The notes: generated from the letters alone by a model not told the origin. 60,044 nt of DNA from Leptolyngbya sp. FACHB-321 (GCF_014695975.1 NZ_JACJPI010000031.1:1-60044), one strand, 5' to 3'; shown: positions 25,883-35,226, counted from the stretch's first letter. Program-made: numbers and translations.

Positions 25883-28800
25883 TTATGCCTGGGCATGCGT
25901 CACAGCTTCCGGTTTTGGCAAGCCGTTTTCAGGATTGATCGCCAGAAGATGAAGAATGCGTCGCAGTGAAATTTTGACTTGTGTGGATTGATTGGTTAAC
26001 TCACGTCCCAAGTCATAAATGGCTTGCTCGATCAGGTAATTATTTAGCATCACCTCTAACTCTTGCTGGGTCTTGGGCAAGAAGCTGTCACGAGTAGCAG
26101 TGGTCAGGTACGCTTTGATAAAGGTTGTACTCACCCAGCGATACCAAAACTCTGCCCATTGCTGCATTCGATGGAGTTGCTCAGGATGGCTCATGCCGCT
26201 TTCGATTTCGTTGTCAAGCGCAGTGTTAACGGCGTAGTAAAACGATTGCAGCATCCCTGCTACATCGCGCAAGGGCGATCGCTTCATCCGTCGCTCACTC
26301 AAGCTGCGGGCTGGGTCGCCTTCAAAGTCGATGATAAAGAAGTCTTTGCCCGTATAGAGCACCTGCTCTAAGTGATAATCACCGTGATAGCGAGTTCGCA
26401 ACGCCGTAATTTTGTGGTTTAAGACCAATTGAAACCGTTGTAAACAGGCATCATGCTGGCTTAAAACAGTGGTGGCTAGCGATCGCGTCTCAGGTGGCAA
26501 CACACTCAAGCGATTTTTCAAGAGTAGGAAGACGCGCCCAGTGAGGTTGCGGCTGTACTGGTAGATCGATCGTTGGTAGAGCGTAGTAAAGGGTTCGGGC
26601 GCAAAGGCAGGCGTGTCAGCATCCACTGACAGAGCAATATGGAGTTCAGCAGTCCGCTGCCCCAAAAGCTGCATATTTGCCAGATAGCTATTGATCGCTT
26701 TGCAGGCAGGAATCTGGGAAGGAACGGAGGGCAGAGGGCAGTAAGGAACCGGGAAAAAGACTTCTGGCGAGGTTGGATCGGCGGGAGCGTTAGCGCTTGC
26801 AGACTCTAACTCTAGCGGCGAACCGACGGGCATGGGTGCTTCAGTAATATTCGACTGATCCATCGTGACAAGATCAAAGTAGTCACGCAAATGGTCGATC
26901 GTATAGTCCCAAGCGCTGCGGGTATCGGGGATAAACTCCTGCAGAATGCCGATCGTGATGGGTTCAGCCGAGGGACGATGGTAAGTCAGCGTACCAGCAA
27001 TCGAGGGAATGCCGGTAAAGTGCTTGTGTTCATCCAGAAAGCGGCGGACTTCTAGATCTGGATGCAGCCCTTCCTCAACCTTTTGGAACAGCTTTAGAAT
27101 CAGGCGATTTTGAGCGGCGACGCTACCAGTTTGAGCATAGGTAATCGACGTATTGTTGTGTAAGCCTTTCAGCAGCGCTGGCTCAAAGGGCTGAATGCTG
27201 CCACCACGTTCATCATTAATAAGGGAACCATCATTCGGTTCACTACCGCTTAACTCGTTGAACAACGACGTTGTGGCTGCCACCAACGTCCCCGCCGTAT
27301 TCTTGTAAACCTGGTTCTCAGCAATGCTATCTAGCAACGCGGTTAAAAATTGCTTGTCGGCGATCGCATCAAACAGCACTGCCACATCATCGCTATTTGA
27401 CAGCTTTAGCCGTGCCACTACTGACTGCGGTGTCTCGGACAACAACTGTAGCGCTTGTTCACCCTCAGCAACCGCCAAAAACAGCACATAGGTTTGCGGG
27501 TTGCCCTGAATGTAGTCCACGTGCAGCTCAAGCATTTGCGCGTGGCTATTGCCGTAGGGAATCGCGATCGCTTCTACGAGGCGAGTGGATTGCACCGTAC
27601 GGACTCTGCCGCCAAACCAGGGATGGCTGGACAAGTAATTGGGCAACAGGTTTTCTAAACCAGACGTAAAACTGCGTGTTTGGGCTGACTGCAACTGAGA
27701 AAATGCTCTTTCCCACGCGCCATCTAGCACCAACATGGGTAGTTCCGCATGGGGTTTTGCAGTAGGCAGGGGAAGCACTTGCGGCTTGAGTGTAAACCAA
27801 TAGACCGCGTAGGGACCAATACTAAGGAAGTAGGGCAAATCCTCGATCGGTGGAAACTCAGTGCGTCCAAAAATCTCGACGGGCACCCACCCCTTCAACG
27901 CCGATAGCTCTAGCTCAACAGTCTGCACAAAGCGAGACAAATTCGCGACGACCAGAATTAGCTCGTCCTTATACGTACGTGTGAAGGCAAGTACCTTACG
28001 GTTTTCGGGATGCAGAATCTGAAAATCGCCGCTGCCCAAGGCTTGAAAGCGGTTCCGCATTGCAATGAGCCGCTTCGTCGCATTCAGGAGTGAGCTAGGG
28101 TTCGCCCGCTGCGCCTCGACGTTAACGGTTGCATAGTGATACTCTGCCTCGACAATCAGGGGCAAATACAGTCGTTGAGGGCTGGCGTTGCTAAAGCCTG
28201 CGTTACGGTCAAAGTTCCACTGCATTGGTGTGCGAACCCCGTTGCGATCGCCCACGTACACGTTGTCGCCCATCCCAATCTCGTCGCCGTAGTACAGCAC
28301 CGGCGTTCCAGGCAGGGAGAGCAGCAGACTGTTAAGGAGTTCAATCTGACGGCGATCGTTACCCAGCAACGGAGCCAACCGACGCCGAATGCCCAAATTC
28401 ACCCGCATCTCTGGATCTTGGGCATAGACGCGATACATAAAATCCCGGTCTTCATCCGTTACCATTTCCAGCGTCAGCTCGTCGTGGTTCCGCAGAAACA
28501 AGCCCCACTGACAGTTATCGGGGATAGCTGGCGTTTGCTGTAGGATGTCAGCGATTGGAAAGCTATCTTCCATCCGCAGCGACATAAACAGCCGTGGCAT
28601 CAGTGGAAAGTGGAAGTTCATGTGACACTCATCGCCATCGCCATAGTAGGCGGCAGCATCTTCAGGCCACTGGTTTGCTTCTGCCAACAACATCCGGTTG
28701 GGAAACTTTTCGTCTACGTGCTGGCGCAGTTGCTTCAAAAAGGCGTGCGTTTCGGGCAAATTCTCGCAGTTAGTGCCATCACGCTCATACAAATAGGGCA

Positions 28801-29434
28801 CTGCATCCATCCGCAGCCCATCCACACCTAGCGCCAACCAAAAGTCCATGACATCAAACACTGCTTGGCGCACCGCAGGATTGTCGTAGTTCAAATCGGG
28901 CTGGTGGGAGTAAAAGCGGTGCCAGAAGTACGCCTTGGCAACAGAATCCCATGCCCAGTTAGAGGTTTCAAAATCCTGAAAAATAATCCGCGCTTCCTGA
29001 TATTTGTCAGGGGTATCGCTCCAGACGTAGAAATCGCGCTCTGGGCTACCTTTAGGCGCTCGTCGTGCCCGCTGAAACCAGGGGTGCTGGTCAGACGTGT
29101 GGTTAACAATCAGTTCAATAATGACGCGAATACCACGCTGGTGAGCCGCTTGCAAAAGCTCCTTAAAGTCGTCCAGCGTGCCATAAATGGGATTCACATT
29201 CACATAATCGGCAATGTCGTAGCCATCATCCCGCAGTGGTGATGGAAAGAAGGGCAGCAGCCAGATCGCAGTTACACCCAGATCTTGAAGATAATCCAGT
29301 TTCTCAGTCAGTCCACGAAAGTCGCCAATACCATCACCGTTACTGTCGGCGAAGGCACGCACCGGCACTTCATAAATAATGGCATTCTTAAACCACAAGG
29401 GATCATTCTTCAAGGTCAACCCATCCATTCGCAC
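25883..29434 (-). CDS. treS: Trehalose synthase / maltose alpha-D-glucosyltransferase fused to maltokinase
   Basis: 1183-residue fusion. Residues about 10-560 are a GH13 trehalose synthase interconverting maltose and trehalose: GVTAIWLLPFFPSPLRDDGYD, nucleophile Asp in GLRMDAVPYLYE, acid/base Glu in LLAEANQWPED, FLRNHDELTLE. Residues about 570-1150 are a maltokinase (Pep2/Mak-like) domain with the aminoglycoside-phosphotransferase-type loop YHGDYHLEQVLY and IIDFEGDP, making maltose-1-phosphate from maltose. A short repeat-like stretch (nt 26722-26760) lies in the kinase part. Divergent from malQ, pointing to one alpha-glucan/trehalose metabolic region. Start ATG 29434 or the ATG two codons later. 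Confidence 0.94.
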   Translation of the reverse strand: MRMDGLTLKNDPLWFKNAIIYEVPVRAFADSNGDGIGDFRGLTEKLDYLQDLGVTAIWLLPFFPSPLRDDGYDIADYVNVNPIYGTLDDFKELLQAAHQRGIRVIIELIVNHTSDQHPWFQRARRAPKGSPERDFYVWSDTPDKYQEARIIFQDFETSNWAWDSVAKAYFWHRFYSHQPDLNYDNPAVRQAVFDVMDFWLALGVDGLRMDAVPYLYERDGTNCENLPETHAFLKQLRQHVDEKFPNRMLLAEANQWPEDAAAYYGDGDECHMNFHFPLMPRLFMSLRMEDSFPIADILQQTPAIPDNCQWGLFLRNHDELTLEMVTDEDRDFMYRVYAQDPEMRVNLGIRRRLAPLLGNDRRQIELLNSLLLSLPGTPVLYYGDEIGMGDNVYVGDRNGVRTPMQWNFDRNAGFSNASPQRLYLPLIVEAEYHYATVNVEAQRANPSSLLNATKRLIAMRNRFQALGSGDFQILHPENRKVLAFTRTYKDELILVVANLSRFVQTVELELSALKGWVPVEIFGRTEFPPIEDLPYFLSIGPYAVYWFTLKPQVLPLPTAKPHAELPMLVLDGAWERAFSQLQSAQTRSFTSGLENLLPNYLSSHPWFGGRVRTVQSTRLVEAIAIPYGNSHAQMLELHVDYIQGNPQTYVLFLAVAEGEQALQLLSETPQSVVARLKLSNSDDVAVLFDAIADKQFLTALLDSIAENQVYKNTAGTLVAATTSLFNELSGSEPNDGSLINDERGGSIQPFEPALLKGLHNNTSITYAQTGSVAAQNRLILKLFQKVEEGLHPDLEVRRFLDEHKHFTGIPSIAGTLTYHRPSAEPITIGILQEFIPDTRSAWDYTIDHLRDYFDLVTMDQSNITEAPMPVGSPLELESASANAPADPTSPEVFFPVPYCPLPSVPSQIPACKAINSYLANMQLLGQRTAELHIALSVDADTPAFAPEPFTTLYQRSIYQYSRNLTGRVFLLLKNRLSVLPPETRSLATTVLSQHDACLQRFQLVLNHKITALRTRYHGDYHLEQVLYTGKDFFIIDFEGDPARSLSERRMKRSPLRDVAGMLQSFYYAVNTALDNEIESGMSHPEQLHRMQQWAEFWYRWVSTTFIKAYLTTATRDSFLPKTQQELEVMLNNYLIEQAIYDLGRELTNQSTQVKISLRRILHLLAINPENGLPKPEAVTHAQA
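26722..26760. repeat. Short GGCAGAG-type repeat within the maltokinase part of treS
   Basis: Two to three GGCAGAG-like copies (GGAGGGCAGAGGGCAGTAAGG) translated on the minus strand in a proline-rich loop (VPYCPLPSVPSQIP). Weaker than the other in-gene blocks. Confidence 0.5.
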
Positions 29435-29771
29435 TCAATGTCCGTCACCAAATTAGCGGAAATAGTCCACTTCGTCATCGTACAAAGGTTAGAGCGATCG
29501 CGTGACAATGCTTTCAACGCTCATCTGTGTAGTGGCTATAGACTTTAAAGTGCTCTTTGTTAAATAGAAAATAATTTTATCCAATCCTTAAGAAGGATGC
29601 GTTTGGCGAACATTTTCTTTTATGAATGGCATTGCTGATCGTGAAAGAAGCGATCCTAAACTCCGGTTTCTTTATTGCGTCCTGATTAAACAAGCTAGAC
29701 CTACTTGAGAAAGCAAAGATCCGGCAGTGATTTTCTGACATACCACCTTTAAAAGCGATCGCCGAACCAAT
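29435..29771. other. 337-bp divergent spacer between treS and malQ
   Basis: No gene or RNA recognised. It must contain both divergent promoters. It is A+T-rich in the middle (around 29560-29640), with no clear operator or hairpin. Confidence 0.4.
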
Positions 29772-31280
29772 ATGAGCTTTCAACGTGCTAGCGGCGTTTT
29801 GCTGCATCCTACCTCTCTCCCCAGCCGCTTTGGTATTGGAGATCTCGGTCAAGCCGCTTACGCCTTTGTCGATTTTTTGGCGAAGAGTGGTCAAACGCTA
29901 TGGCAGGTTTTGCCATTGGGACCCACAGGCTACGAGCATTCGCCCTACATCATGAATTTCAGCACCTTTGCGGGCAACCCGCTGCTGATCGATTTAGAGC
30001 AGCTAGCCGCAGATGGCTTGTTGGACACAAGTGCCTTAACGCCTTTAACCAATGTTGACCCAGAGAAGGTTGATTTTGAGAAAGTCATTGCTCATAAAAC
30101 TCATTTGCTGAAGCAAGCACACGATCGCTTTCTCACCGCACGATCGCCCGACCAGGACGCGAAATTCGCACAGTTCTGTCAAGAGCAAGCGTCATGGCTG
30201 GATGATTTTGTGCTGTTTATGGCGTTACTAGAAGCAAACGGCGGCAAAAGTTGGCATCAGTGGGAACGCGCGATCGCCCGACGCGAACCAGATGCCATTA
30301 AAGCGCAAACTGAAGCGTTACAAGCAAGCATTCAATATCAGCAATTTGTACAGTTTAAATTCTTTGATCAATGGCAGAAGCTACGCCAGTATGCCAACGC
30401 TAAAAACATCAAAATCATTGGCGATATTTCCATTTACGTCTGCCACAACAGCTCAGACGTTTGGGCTGATCCAGAGCTATTTAAGCTTGATCCAAACACG
30501 TTTGAGCCAGCATTTATTGCTGGTGTACCGCCTGATTATTTCAGCGCTACTGGGCAGCTTTGGGGCAATCCTGTTTACAACTGGGAGCAAGCGCAGAAAA
30601 CAGATTTTGCCTGGTGGATCAAACGCTTTCAGGTGACGTTGCAATACGTCGATATTGTCCGTGTTGACCACTTTCGTGGCTTTGAAGCCTACTGGCAAGT
30701 GCCGGCTGGGGAAGAAACTGCCATTAACGGCGAATGGATTGAAGCGCCCGGTGAACAATTTTTTACCGCATTAGAAAAAGCATTGGGAACGTTGCCGATT
30801 TTGGCAGAAGATTTAGGCATCATCACGCCCCCAGTCGAAGCCTTGCGCGATCGCTTTGACTTCCCTGGCATGCGAATTCTCATGTTTGCGTTTGGTGATG
30901 ATGCAAACAATGCCTATCTGCCTCACAACTACGTTAGAAACACGGTGGTTTATCCCGGTACGCATGACAATGACACCGCGATCGGGTGGTGGCAGCAAGC
31001 CAGTGCAACCGAGAAACAGTTTCTTGCCAAATATCTAGGCTACGATTCGCCCGACGCAATCAAGGACATTAATTGGCTGCTCATTCGCACGGCGCTAGCT
31101 TCGGTTGCCGATCTCGCCATCATTCCACTGCAAGATCTCCTGGATTTGGATGGGCGATCACGCATGAATGATCCTAGCCACAATGCAGGCAACTGGCGCT
31201 GGCGCTACCGTAGTTCTGATCTGCTCACACAGGAGTTGAGCGATCGACTTCTCGCTCTGACCCAACTTTATAGCCGGTAA
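29772..31280 (+). CDS. malQ: 4-alpha-glucanotransferase (amylomaltase)
   Basis: 502-residue GH77 disproportionating enzyme acting on glycogen-derived maltodextrins in the cytoplasm. Seen: N-terminal RASGVLLHPTSLPSRFGIGD, nucleophile Asp in VDIVRVDHFRGFEAYWQVP, acid/base Glu in LPILAEDLGIITPPV, and third Asp in YPGTHDNDTAIGWW. Normal family length. Divergent from treS, which supplies or uses maltose; together they link glycogen breakdown to trehalose. Confidence 0.96.
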   Translation: MSFQRASGVLLHPTSLPSRFGIGDLGQAAYAFVDFLAKSGQTLWQVLPLGPTGYEHSPYIMNFSTFAGNPLLIDLEQLAADGLLDTSALTPLTNVDPEKVDFEKVIAHKTHLLKQAHDRFLTARSPDQDAKFAQFCQEQASWLDDFVLFMALLEANGGKSWHQWERAIARREPDAIKAQTEALQASIQYQQFVQFKFFDQWQKLRQYANAKNIKIIGDISIYVCHNSSDVWADPELFKLDPNTFEPAFIAGVPPDYFSATGQLWGNPVYNWEQAQKTDFAWWIKRFQVTLQYVDIVRVDHFRGFEAYWQVPAGEETAINGEWIEAPGEQFFTALEKALGTLPILAEDLGIITPPVEALRDRFDFPGMRILMFAFGDDANNAYLPHNYVRNTVVYPGTHDNDTAIGWWQQASATEKQFLAKYLGYDSPDAIKDINWLLIRTALASVADLAIIPLQDLLDLDGRSRMNDPSHNAGNWRWRYRSSDLLTQELSDRLLALTQLYSR

Positions 31281-31290
31281 CACTCCGGTT

Positions 31291-31339
31291 GAGCGGCATA
31301 AGGGAACTATAACTGAAGCAAAAACCCCGTATGCCGCTC
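31291..31339. terminator. Hairpin between convergent malQ and methyltransferase genes
   Basis: Inverted repeat GAGCGGCATA (31291-31300) / TATGCCGCTC (31330-31339), extended inward by GGG/CCC with bulges and outward by GTT/AAC. The 29-nt loop makes it weaker than a classic terminator, but its position between two convergent stops fits bidirectional termination. Confidence 0.5.
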
Positions 31340-31366
31340 CAACAACTTGTTAGGCTACGAAACTAA

Positions 31367-32428
31367 TTAGATCCGTATGCCTTCAACAACGCTAACAATG
31401 CCCTGGGTTGGTACAATTCTGCTCACTTTAAAGCCAGCAGCAGTAAATAGGGCACGGAATTCTTCCGCTGTGCGTTCCTTACCACCCGGACTCATTACTA
31501 ACATATTCACATCGAGAAGTTTGCCGATAAAGGGATCGTTGCCGGGAGGAATAACTTGCTCCACAACCAGCACTTTGCCACTGTCTGCCATTGCTCGATG
31601 ACATTGTTTAAGAATAGCGATCGCCCGTTCATCATCCCAGTCGTGAATGATGTGTTTGAGCATATAGGCATCGGCATCAGCAGGCACAGATTCAAAAAAG
31701 CTGCCGCTTGATAGTTGGCAGCGATCGCTCACGCCACTGTTTGAAATATGAGCTTTTGCCCGCTCAATCACCTCTGGAACGTCAAACAAAATCCCGGTCA
31801 TACCCGGATTGGCTTGCAGAATAGAGGTCAGCAAACTACCATGACCACCGGCTACATCCACCAGAGTACGAATGGATGAAAAGTCATAATCTGCCCTTAC
31901 GCCCGCATTTTCAACGCTAGAAAAGCTCGTCATCGCTCGGTCAAAAATGTCGGCGGGTTCAGGATTCTGAGCATAATAATCAAATATATTCATGCCAAAG
32001 AGGTTTTCAAACCCACTGTCACCAGTCTTAACGGCGTGCAGAATGTTGCCCCAACTGTTGTAGTGTTCGCGATCGCCCAGCATGATTGCCACATCCCGCA
32101 GGGAACTGGAAGAACCACTCTGGAGAAAAGCTGCCAACGGTGTCGTGGCAAATTTTCCTGGTGACGTTTCAACAAAGATTCCGACGCTTGCTAGTGCCCG
32201 CAGCAGTCGATAGAGCGACTGCTCATTAGTCTCGGTTGCGATCGCCAGTTCTGTACAACTCTTTTCACCAGCAGCTAAGTGATCAGCAATGCCGAGCTTG
32301 GCAGCAGCGTAGATCGTTTGCGACACCCAATAGCCCGTGATCATCTGCATCAGGAGCATTTGGGGCGGAGGTGCTTCAATGCCTTGAGACAGTGTTGAAG
32401 TGGTTTCGAGCTGAGATGATGTTTGCAT
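31367..32428 (-). CDS. SAM-dependent O-methyltransferase (acetylserotonin-OMT/CrtF-like family)
   Basis: About 353 residues from ATG 32428 (MQTSSQLETTSTL); an upstream ATG at 32455 adds 9. The N-terminal winged-helix dimerisation region includes QTIYAAAKLGIADHLA and SLYRLLRALASVGIF. The SAM-binding motif is LVDVAGGHGSLLTSILQ, followed by ILFDVPEVIERA. The catalytic His/Asp region is LKHIIHDWDDERAI, and the C-terminal stretch is PGGKERTAEEFRALFTAAGF. The acceptor substrate is unknown; family members methylate hydroxyl groups of small aromatic or polyketide metabolites. No biosynthetic cluster adjoins it, so specialised-metabolite tailoring is only a possibility. Confidence 0.88.
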   Translation of the reverse strand: MQTSSQLETTSTLSQGIEAPPPQMLLMQMITGYWVSQTIYAAAKLGIADHLAAGEKSCTELAIATETNEQSLYRLLRALASVGIFVETSPGKFATTPLAAFLQSGSSSSLRDVAIMLGDREHYNSWGNILHAVKTGDSGFENLFGMNIFDYYAQNPEPADIFDRAMTSFSSVENAGVRADYDFSSIRTLVDVAGGHGSLLTSILQANPGMTGILFDVPEVIERAKAHISNSGVSDRCQLSSGSFFESVPADADAYMLKHIIHDWDDERAIAILKQCHRAMADSGKVLVVEQVIPPGNDPFIGKLLDVNMLVMSPGGKERTAEEFRALFTAAGFKVSRIVPTQGIVSVVEGIRI

Positions 32429-32647
32429 ATTTGTAGACCTAAAGCTTCTGCTCATAGATACTTTAGAGCCTTCAGGGAAAACGGACAGAGACCCAATAAA
32501 TTTCTTAATTGGTGCACAGCTCTACAAATATAGAGCAGTCTTTCTACCGCCTTTAGGCACACACAGTAAGAGGGCTTAGTTCAACCGAAAGTATGCCCTG
32601 GAGCATCAGCTTCTTGCGCTCACTCAGCTTTATAATCGCCAGCTATA

Positions 32648-33199
32648 TCACAAAGCATCTGCGGTTTCTCGCACAGATTGAAGAAACTGAATTACCTCTT
32701 GAATAACTGGAGCTTTACGGAGATCTTCAAGATCTTCATTTGTGAGTTGCTCGACCAATTGAGATTGACTCCGAAAATTCTTCGATTGAGAAATTAATTG
32801 CTTTAAAGCTTGCCAAGGCTGGTGCACTGCTAGACTAAGCATATCTTGAGAAGGCGTATACCCTAGTAGACGCGAAAGCAAGGAAATATCTCGAAAAAAA
32901 ATGATTTCGAGAGCAGGAATAGCCAGTATTACTTTAACTGGCGTATTCGCAGCAATGTTTCCAACGATTTCTTCAGTATCTTTAAGTCGTTGTTCAACTT
33001 GCTCCGGGATAGATGCATCAGCATCCGCCACGATTGCGACAGGGGACTGTCGGCGAACAATCAAAGAACGAGCTAGCGACTTGACAGCAGAGAGTCCACC
33101 CGCTGCAACAATCTCAACATTGCTAACAAATTCTTCTGGAAGAAGACGCTTCAACAATTGTGCGTCACGCTCACCCTCACACACAATGTAAGCTGTCAT
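32648..33199 (-). CDS. Stand-alone TOPRIM-domain protein
   Basis: 183 residues. The N-terminal TOPRIM signature is complete: strand plus glutamate in YIVCEGERDAQLL (E8, D12), then the DxD strand VAIVADADAS (D59, D61). This is the metal-binding core found in OLD-family nucleases, RNase M5 and primases. The C-terminal ~90 residues are helical without recognised motifs. There is no ATPase domain. Its ATG overlaps the stop of the upstream PD-(D/E)XK gene by 4 bp (ATGA at 33196-33199), so the two proteins are made together. Role unknown; a nuclease or nucleic-acid processing partner in a two-gene defence-like module is inferred. Confidence 0.7.
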   Translation of the reverse strand: MTAYIVCEGERDAQLLKRLLPEEFVSNVEIVAAGGLSAVKSLARSLIVRRQSPVAIVADADASIPEQVEQRLKDTEEIVGNIAANTPVKVILAIPALEIIFFRDISLLSRLLGYTPSQDMLSLAVHQPWQALKQLISQSKNFRSQSQLVEQLTNEDLEDLRKAPVIQEVIQFLQSVRETADAL

Positions 33200-33756
33200 G
33201 GAATATCCCTCTCTCTAACATCATAGTCAGGTAGCCCATCTTCTACGCACACGCGATATTTAAGAAGGAGCAGTTCACAGATCGATTCTCGCTCTAAAGC
33301 ATATTTTATCTCTTCTCCACTCCAGAGCAGAATTGTCTGAGGCAATGAAAAATAGGAGAGATGGCGTGCTGGATCAGTAAATCCTGTTCGACTAAAGACT
33401 AAACCAAGTGTACTTGCAGGGCGACGCAAAAGTTGATTACGTAGTTTAGCGATTGGTGCGATGTCAACATTAACCTTATCAGCAAAGTCTTTGCTCTCTA
33501 TTAAACAAGACAGCCCTGAACAGTAAACTACACCATCAACTTGTTCAACCTCTTCCCCAAACAATCTCACACTGTACGAATACTTAACCTCTGCTCCATC
33601 AAGCTGAAAAGCTCGTAGAACCAAGTACTCAAAAGCTTTTCCTGAATCCCATCCTGGAGTGTTACGGTTCTCAATGCGCTCCCAAAGCGATCGCAAATCT
33701 TTCCATTGCAGGGATTGAATCATTGCTTCGTATTTTGCCGCCGCCGTCAATCCCAA
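33196..33756 (-). CDS. PD-(D/E)XK nuclease-like protein (Mrr/restriction-endonuclease style)
   Basis: 186 residues. Pattern of the restriction-endonuclease-like fold: helix GKAFEYLVLRAFQL (E43), a strand with VEQVDGVVYC (D74), then SCLIESKDFAD (E87-x-K89), followed by helix APIAKLRNQLLRRP and strand LGLVFSRTGFTDPA. It therefore has the spaced D...ExK site expected for Mg-dependent DNA cleavage. A recognition domain is not obvious; the first ~35 residues (IQSLQWKDLRSLWERIE) are helical. Coupled by ATGA overlap to the TOPRIM gene. No methyltransferase gene is next to it, so it is not an ordinary type II restriction system. Confidence 0.7.
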   Translation of the reverse strand: MGLTAAAKYEAMIQSLQWKDLRSLWERIENRNTPGWDSGKAFEYLVLRAFQLDGAEVKYSYSVRLFGEEVEQVDGVVYCSGLSCLIESKDFADKVNVDIAPIAKLRNQLLRRPASTLGLVFSRTGFTDPARHLSYFSLPQTILLWSGEEIKYALERESICELLLLKYRVCVEDGLPDYDVRERDIP

Positions 33757-33913
33757 TCCTCCAAGCCGTGACTTGTGATCTGCCAGACCTAGCTTACAAC
33801 GTTAACTCAGCGCTTATAACGGTTTCCAGTTAATTTACTTTCAACAGCGGTTTCCATGGAACTCTTCTCAATAGCTAAAGCCAGATAACAATTATTAGAC
33901 TGAAACTTTCCGC
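33757..33913. other. Spacer upstream of the nuclease/TOPRIM cassette
   Basis: 157 bp without a recognisable gene; together with the degenerate frames up to 34233 it makes a 477-bp non-functional-looking stretch. The cassette promoter should be here; none could be assigned. Confidence 0.4.
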
Positions 33914-34087
33914 CTAAGATCCTGTCGTGGATGAATGGGCAAGATAATTCAGCATAATGTCCCAACTTTCGTGCTTCAGTAGAACCGTTCCGCGTAATAC
34001 GCTTGCTGAAGGTGGATAGGCAAAATCTTTCTGCTTATTTTTCAGATCTGCTACGGTTTTGAGCGAACGTACTATTGGAGGCACCAT
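33914..34087 (-). CDS. Small ORF, 57 residues, possible gene remnant
   Basis: ATG at 34087, TAG at 33914-33916. The peptide begins MVPPIVRSLKTVADLKNKQK and contains SVLRGTVLLKHESWDIMLNY. The amino-acid make-up looks protein-like, with K/L-rich helical segments, but no family is recognised. It lies just downstream of the interrupted frame 34105-34227 on the same strand, so the pair may be the two genes of a decayed small module, for example antitoxin-like. Confidence 0.35.
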   Translation of the reverse strand: MVPPIVRSLKTVADLKNKQKDFAYPPSASVLRGTVLLKHESWDIMLNYLAHSSTTGS

Positions 34088-34104
34088 AAAATGCTCGTGT
34101 ATCG

Positions 34105-34227
34105 CTACGTGGGTGTAAGCTCTCGATCGCCTTCGTTACTTTGTCTCAAATATTCAAGAAATTGCACTCATAAAATGGCTTGAGCGTCTTGCGGCAGTGC
34201 AAGGACTTTAGCTTTAAGGAGGGTAGC
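34105..34227 (-). pseudogene. Degenerate small gene with in-frame TGA
   Basis: One frame reads LLKAKVLALPQDAQAIL, TGA (34168-34170), then VQFLEYLRQSNEGDRELTPT and a TAG stop at 34105-34107. The two parts are in the same frame, separated only by TGA (a TGG tryptophan codon would restore it). No start codon exists upstream before a stop, so the 5' end is also missing. The LALPQDAQ ... FLEYLR text is reminiscent of small DUF2281-like/antitoxin proteins; that is a weak inference. Confidence 0.4.
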
Positions 34228-34233
34228 CTACTA

Positions 34234-35034
34234 CTACGATCGCCCCTCATGATCTTTCCAAAGAATGTGTCCTGAAACAAACGATCGCACTTCACCATTA
34301 GGTAGTTGCAATAAGAGATAACCACGATCGCTGATTCCAGCAGCTTGTCCTGTCACTTGTTCGCTACCTATTTCGACAGTGATGGTATGTCCCGACAGTG
34401 CATCGCGGCTTCGGAGCGCAGGTAATAGTGCTTTTAGTCCAGTGCTTTCGCCCGTATTCTGTTCTGGTTTTAGCAAGCCTGCTGTTTGCAGCAAATAATG
34501 ACGGAGGCGTTCCAACAGCAATAGTGGATCGGGAACGAGCGGTGAAATCTGGTGCAGGCTCATAGCTTGACCGATCGCGCTAACGTCCAAGCCTGCCTGC
34601 TCAAAATCAACACGGCAGTTCAGACCAACGCCAACCACAACACGCCCCGAAGTACCGCTAGCAGTCGCCTCGCACAGAATGCCCGCTAGTTTGCGTCCGT
34701 TCAACAGCACATCATTCGACCACTTCAAGCGCAGCGTACCTTGCAAGCTCGGCAACAGATCTTCAACAGCGTAAATCACGCTCAGTCCTGCGCCCAGGCT
34801 GATGACAGGCAATTGTGCAACGGGAATATGCTCCAAAACAAAGCTAGCGGTCAACACACCAGGAGGAGAATGCCACACTCGTCCGTGTTGTCCCCGTCCA
34901 GCCGTTTGTTGTGGGGTGTAAACGACGTCACCATGCTGCAACTGCGGGAGATGCGCGATCGCCCAGCTATTAGTGCTGGGGCAAGACTCTAGCCAATTTA
35001 ACCAGATGGGCAATGGGGGCTGCGATCGTGACAT
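34234..35034 (-). CDS. birA: Biotin--[acetyl-CoA-carboxylase] ligase
   Basis: Attaches biotin to the carboxyl carrier protein of acetyl-CoA carboxylase. About 266 residues from ATG 35034 (MSRSQPPLPIWLNWLESCPS); the frame is open 60 codons further up, but those are cysteine-rich and unrelated. Seen: STNSWAIAH, biotinyl-AMP loop TAGRGQHGRVWHSPPG, LRLKWSNDVLLNGRKLAGILCE, VVVGVGLNCR, and a C-terminal SH3-like domain ending in SDRGYLLLQLPNGEVRSFVSG. There is no N-terminal DNA-binding domain, so it is a monofunctional ligase. Confidence 0.93.
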   Translation of the reverse strand: MSRSQPPLPIWLNWLESCPSTNSWAIAHLPQLQHGDVVYTPQQTAGRGQHGRVWHSPPGVLTASFVLEHIPVAQLPVISLGAGLSVIYAVEDLLPSLQGTLRLKWSNDVLLNGRKLAGILCEATASGTSGRVVVGVGLNCRVDFEQAGLDVSAIGQAMSLHQISPLVPDPLLLLERLRHYLLQTAGLLKPEQNTGESTGLKALLPALRSRDALSGHTITVEIGSEQVTGQAAGISDRGYLLLQLPNGEVRSFVSGHILWKDHEGRS

Positions 35035-35226
35035 CAAAAAGGATGTTGACAATACAGACCGTAGTTTACAGCAGCACTGAATGACGATCGTGGTGTAAAC
35101 GGCAGTAAAGCGTTCATGCTTGAGGCAGAAGGCAGCGCTACTGTATGCAAAGCAAAGTGAAAGGAAGAGAATCCTAGTGATCGCCGAAATCATCAACCCG
35201 TGCGGCATCAGCAAAGAGCCTCTCTC

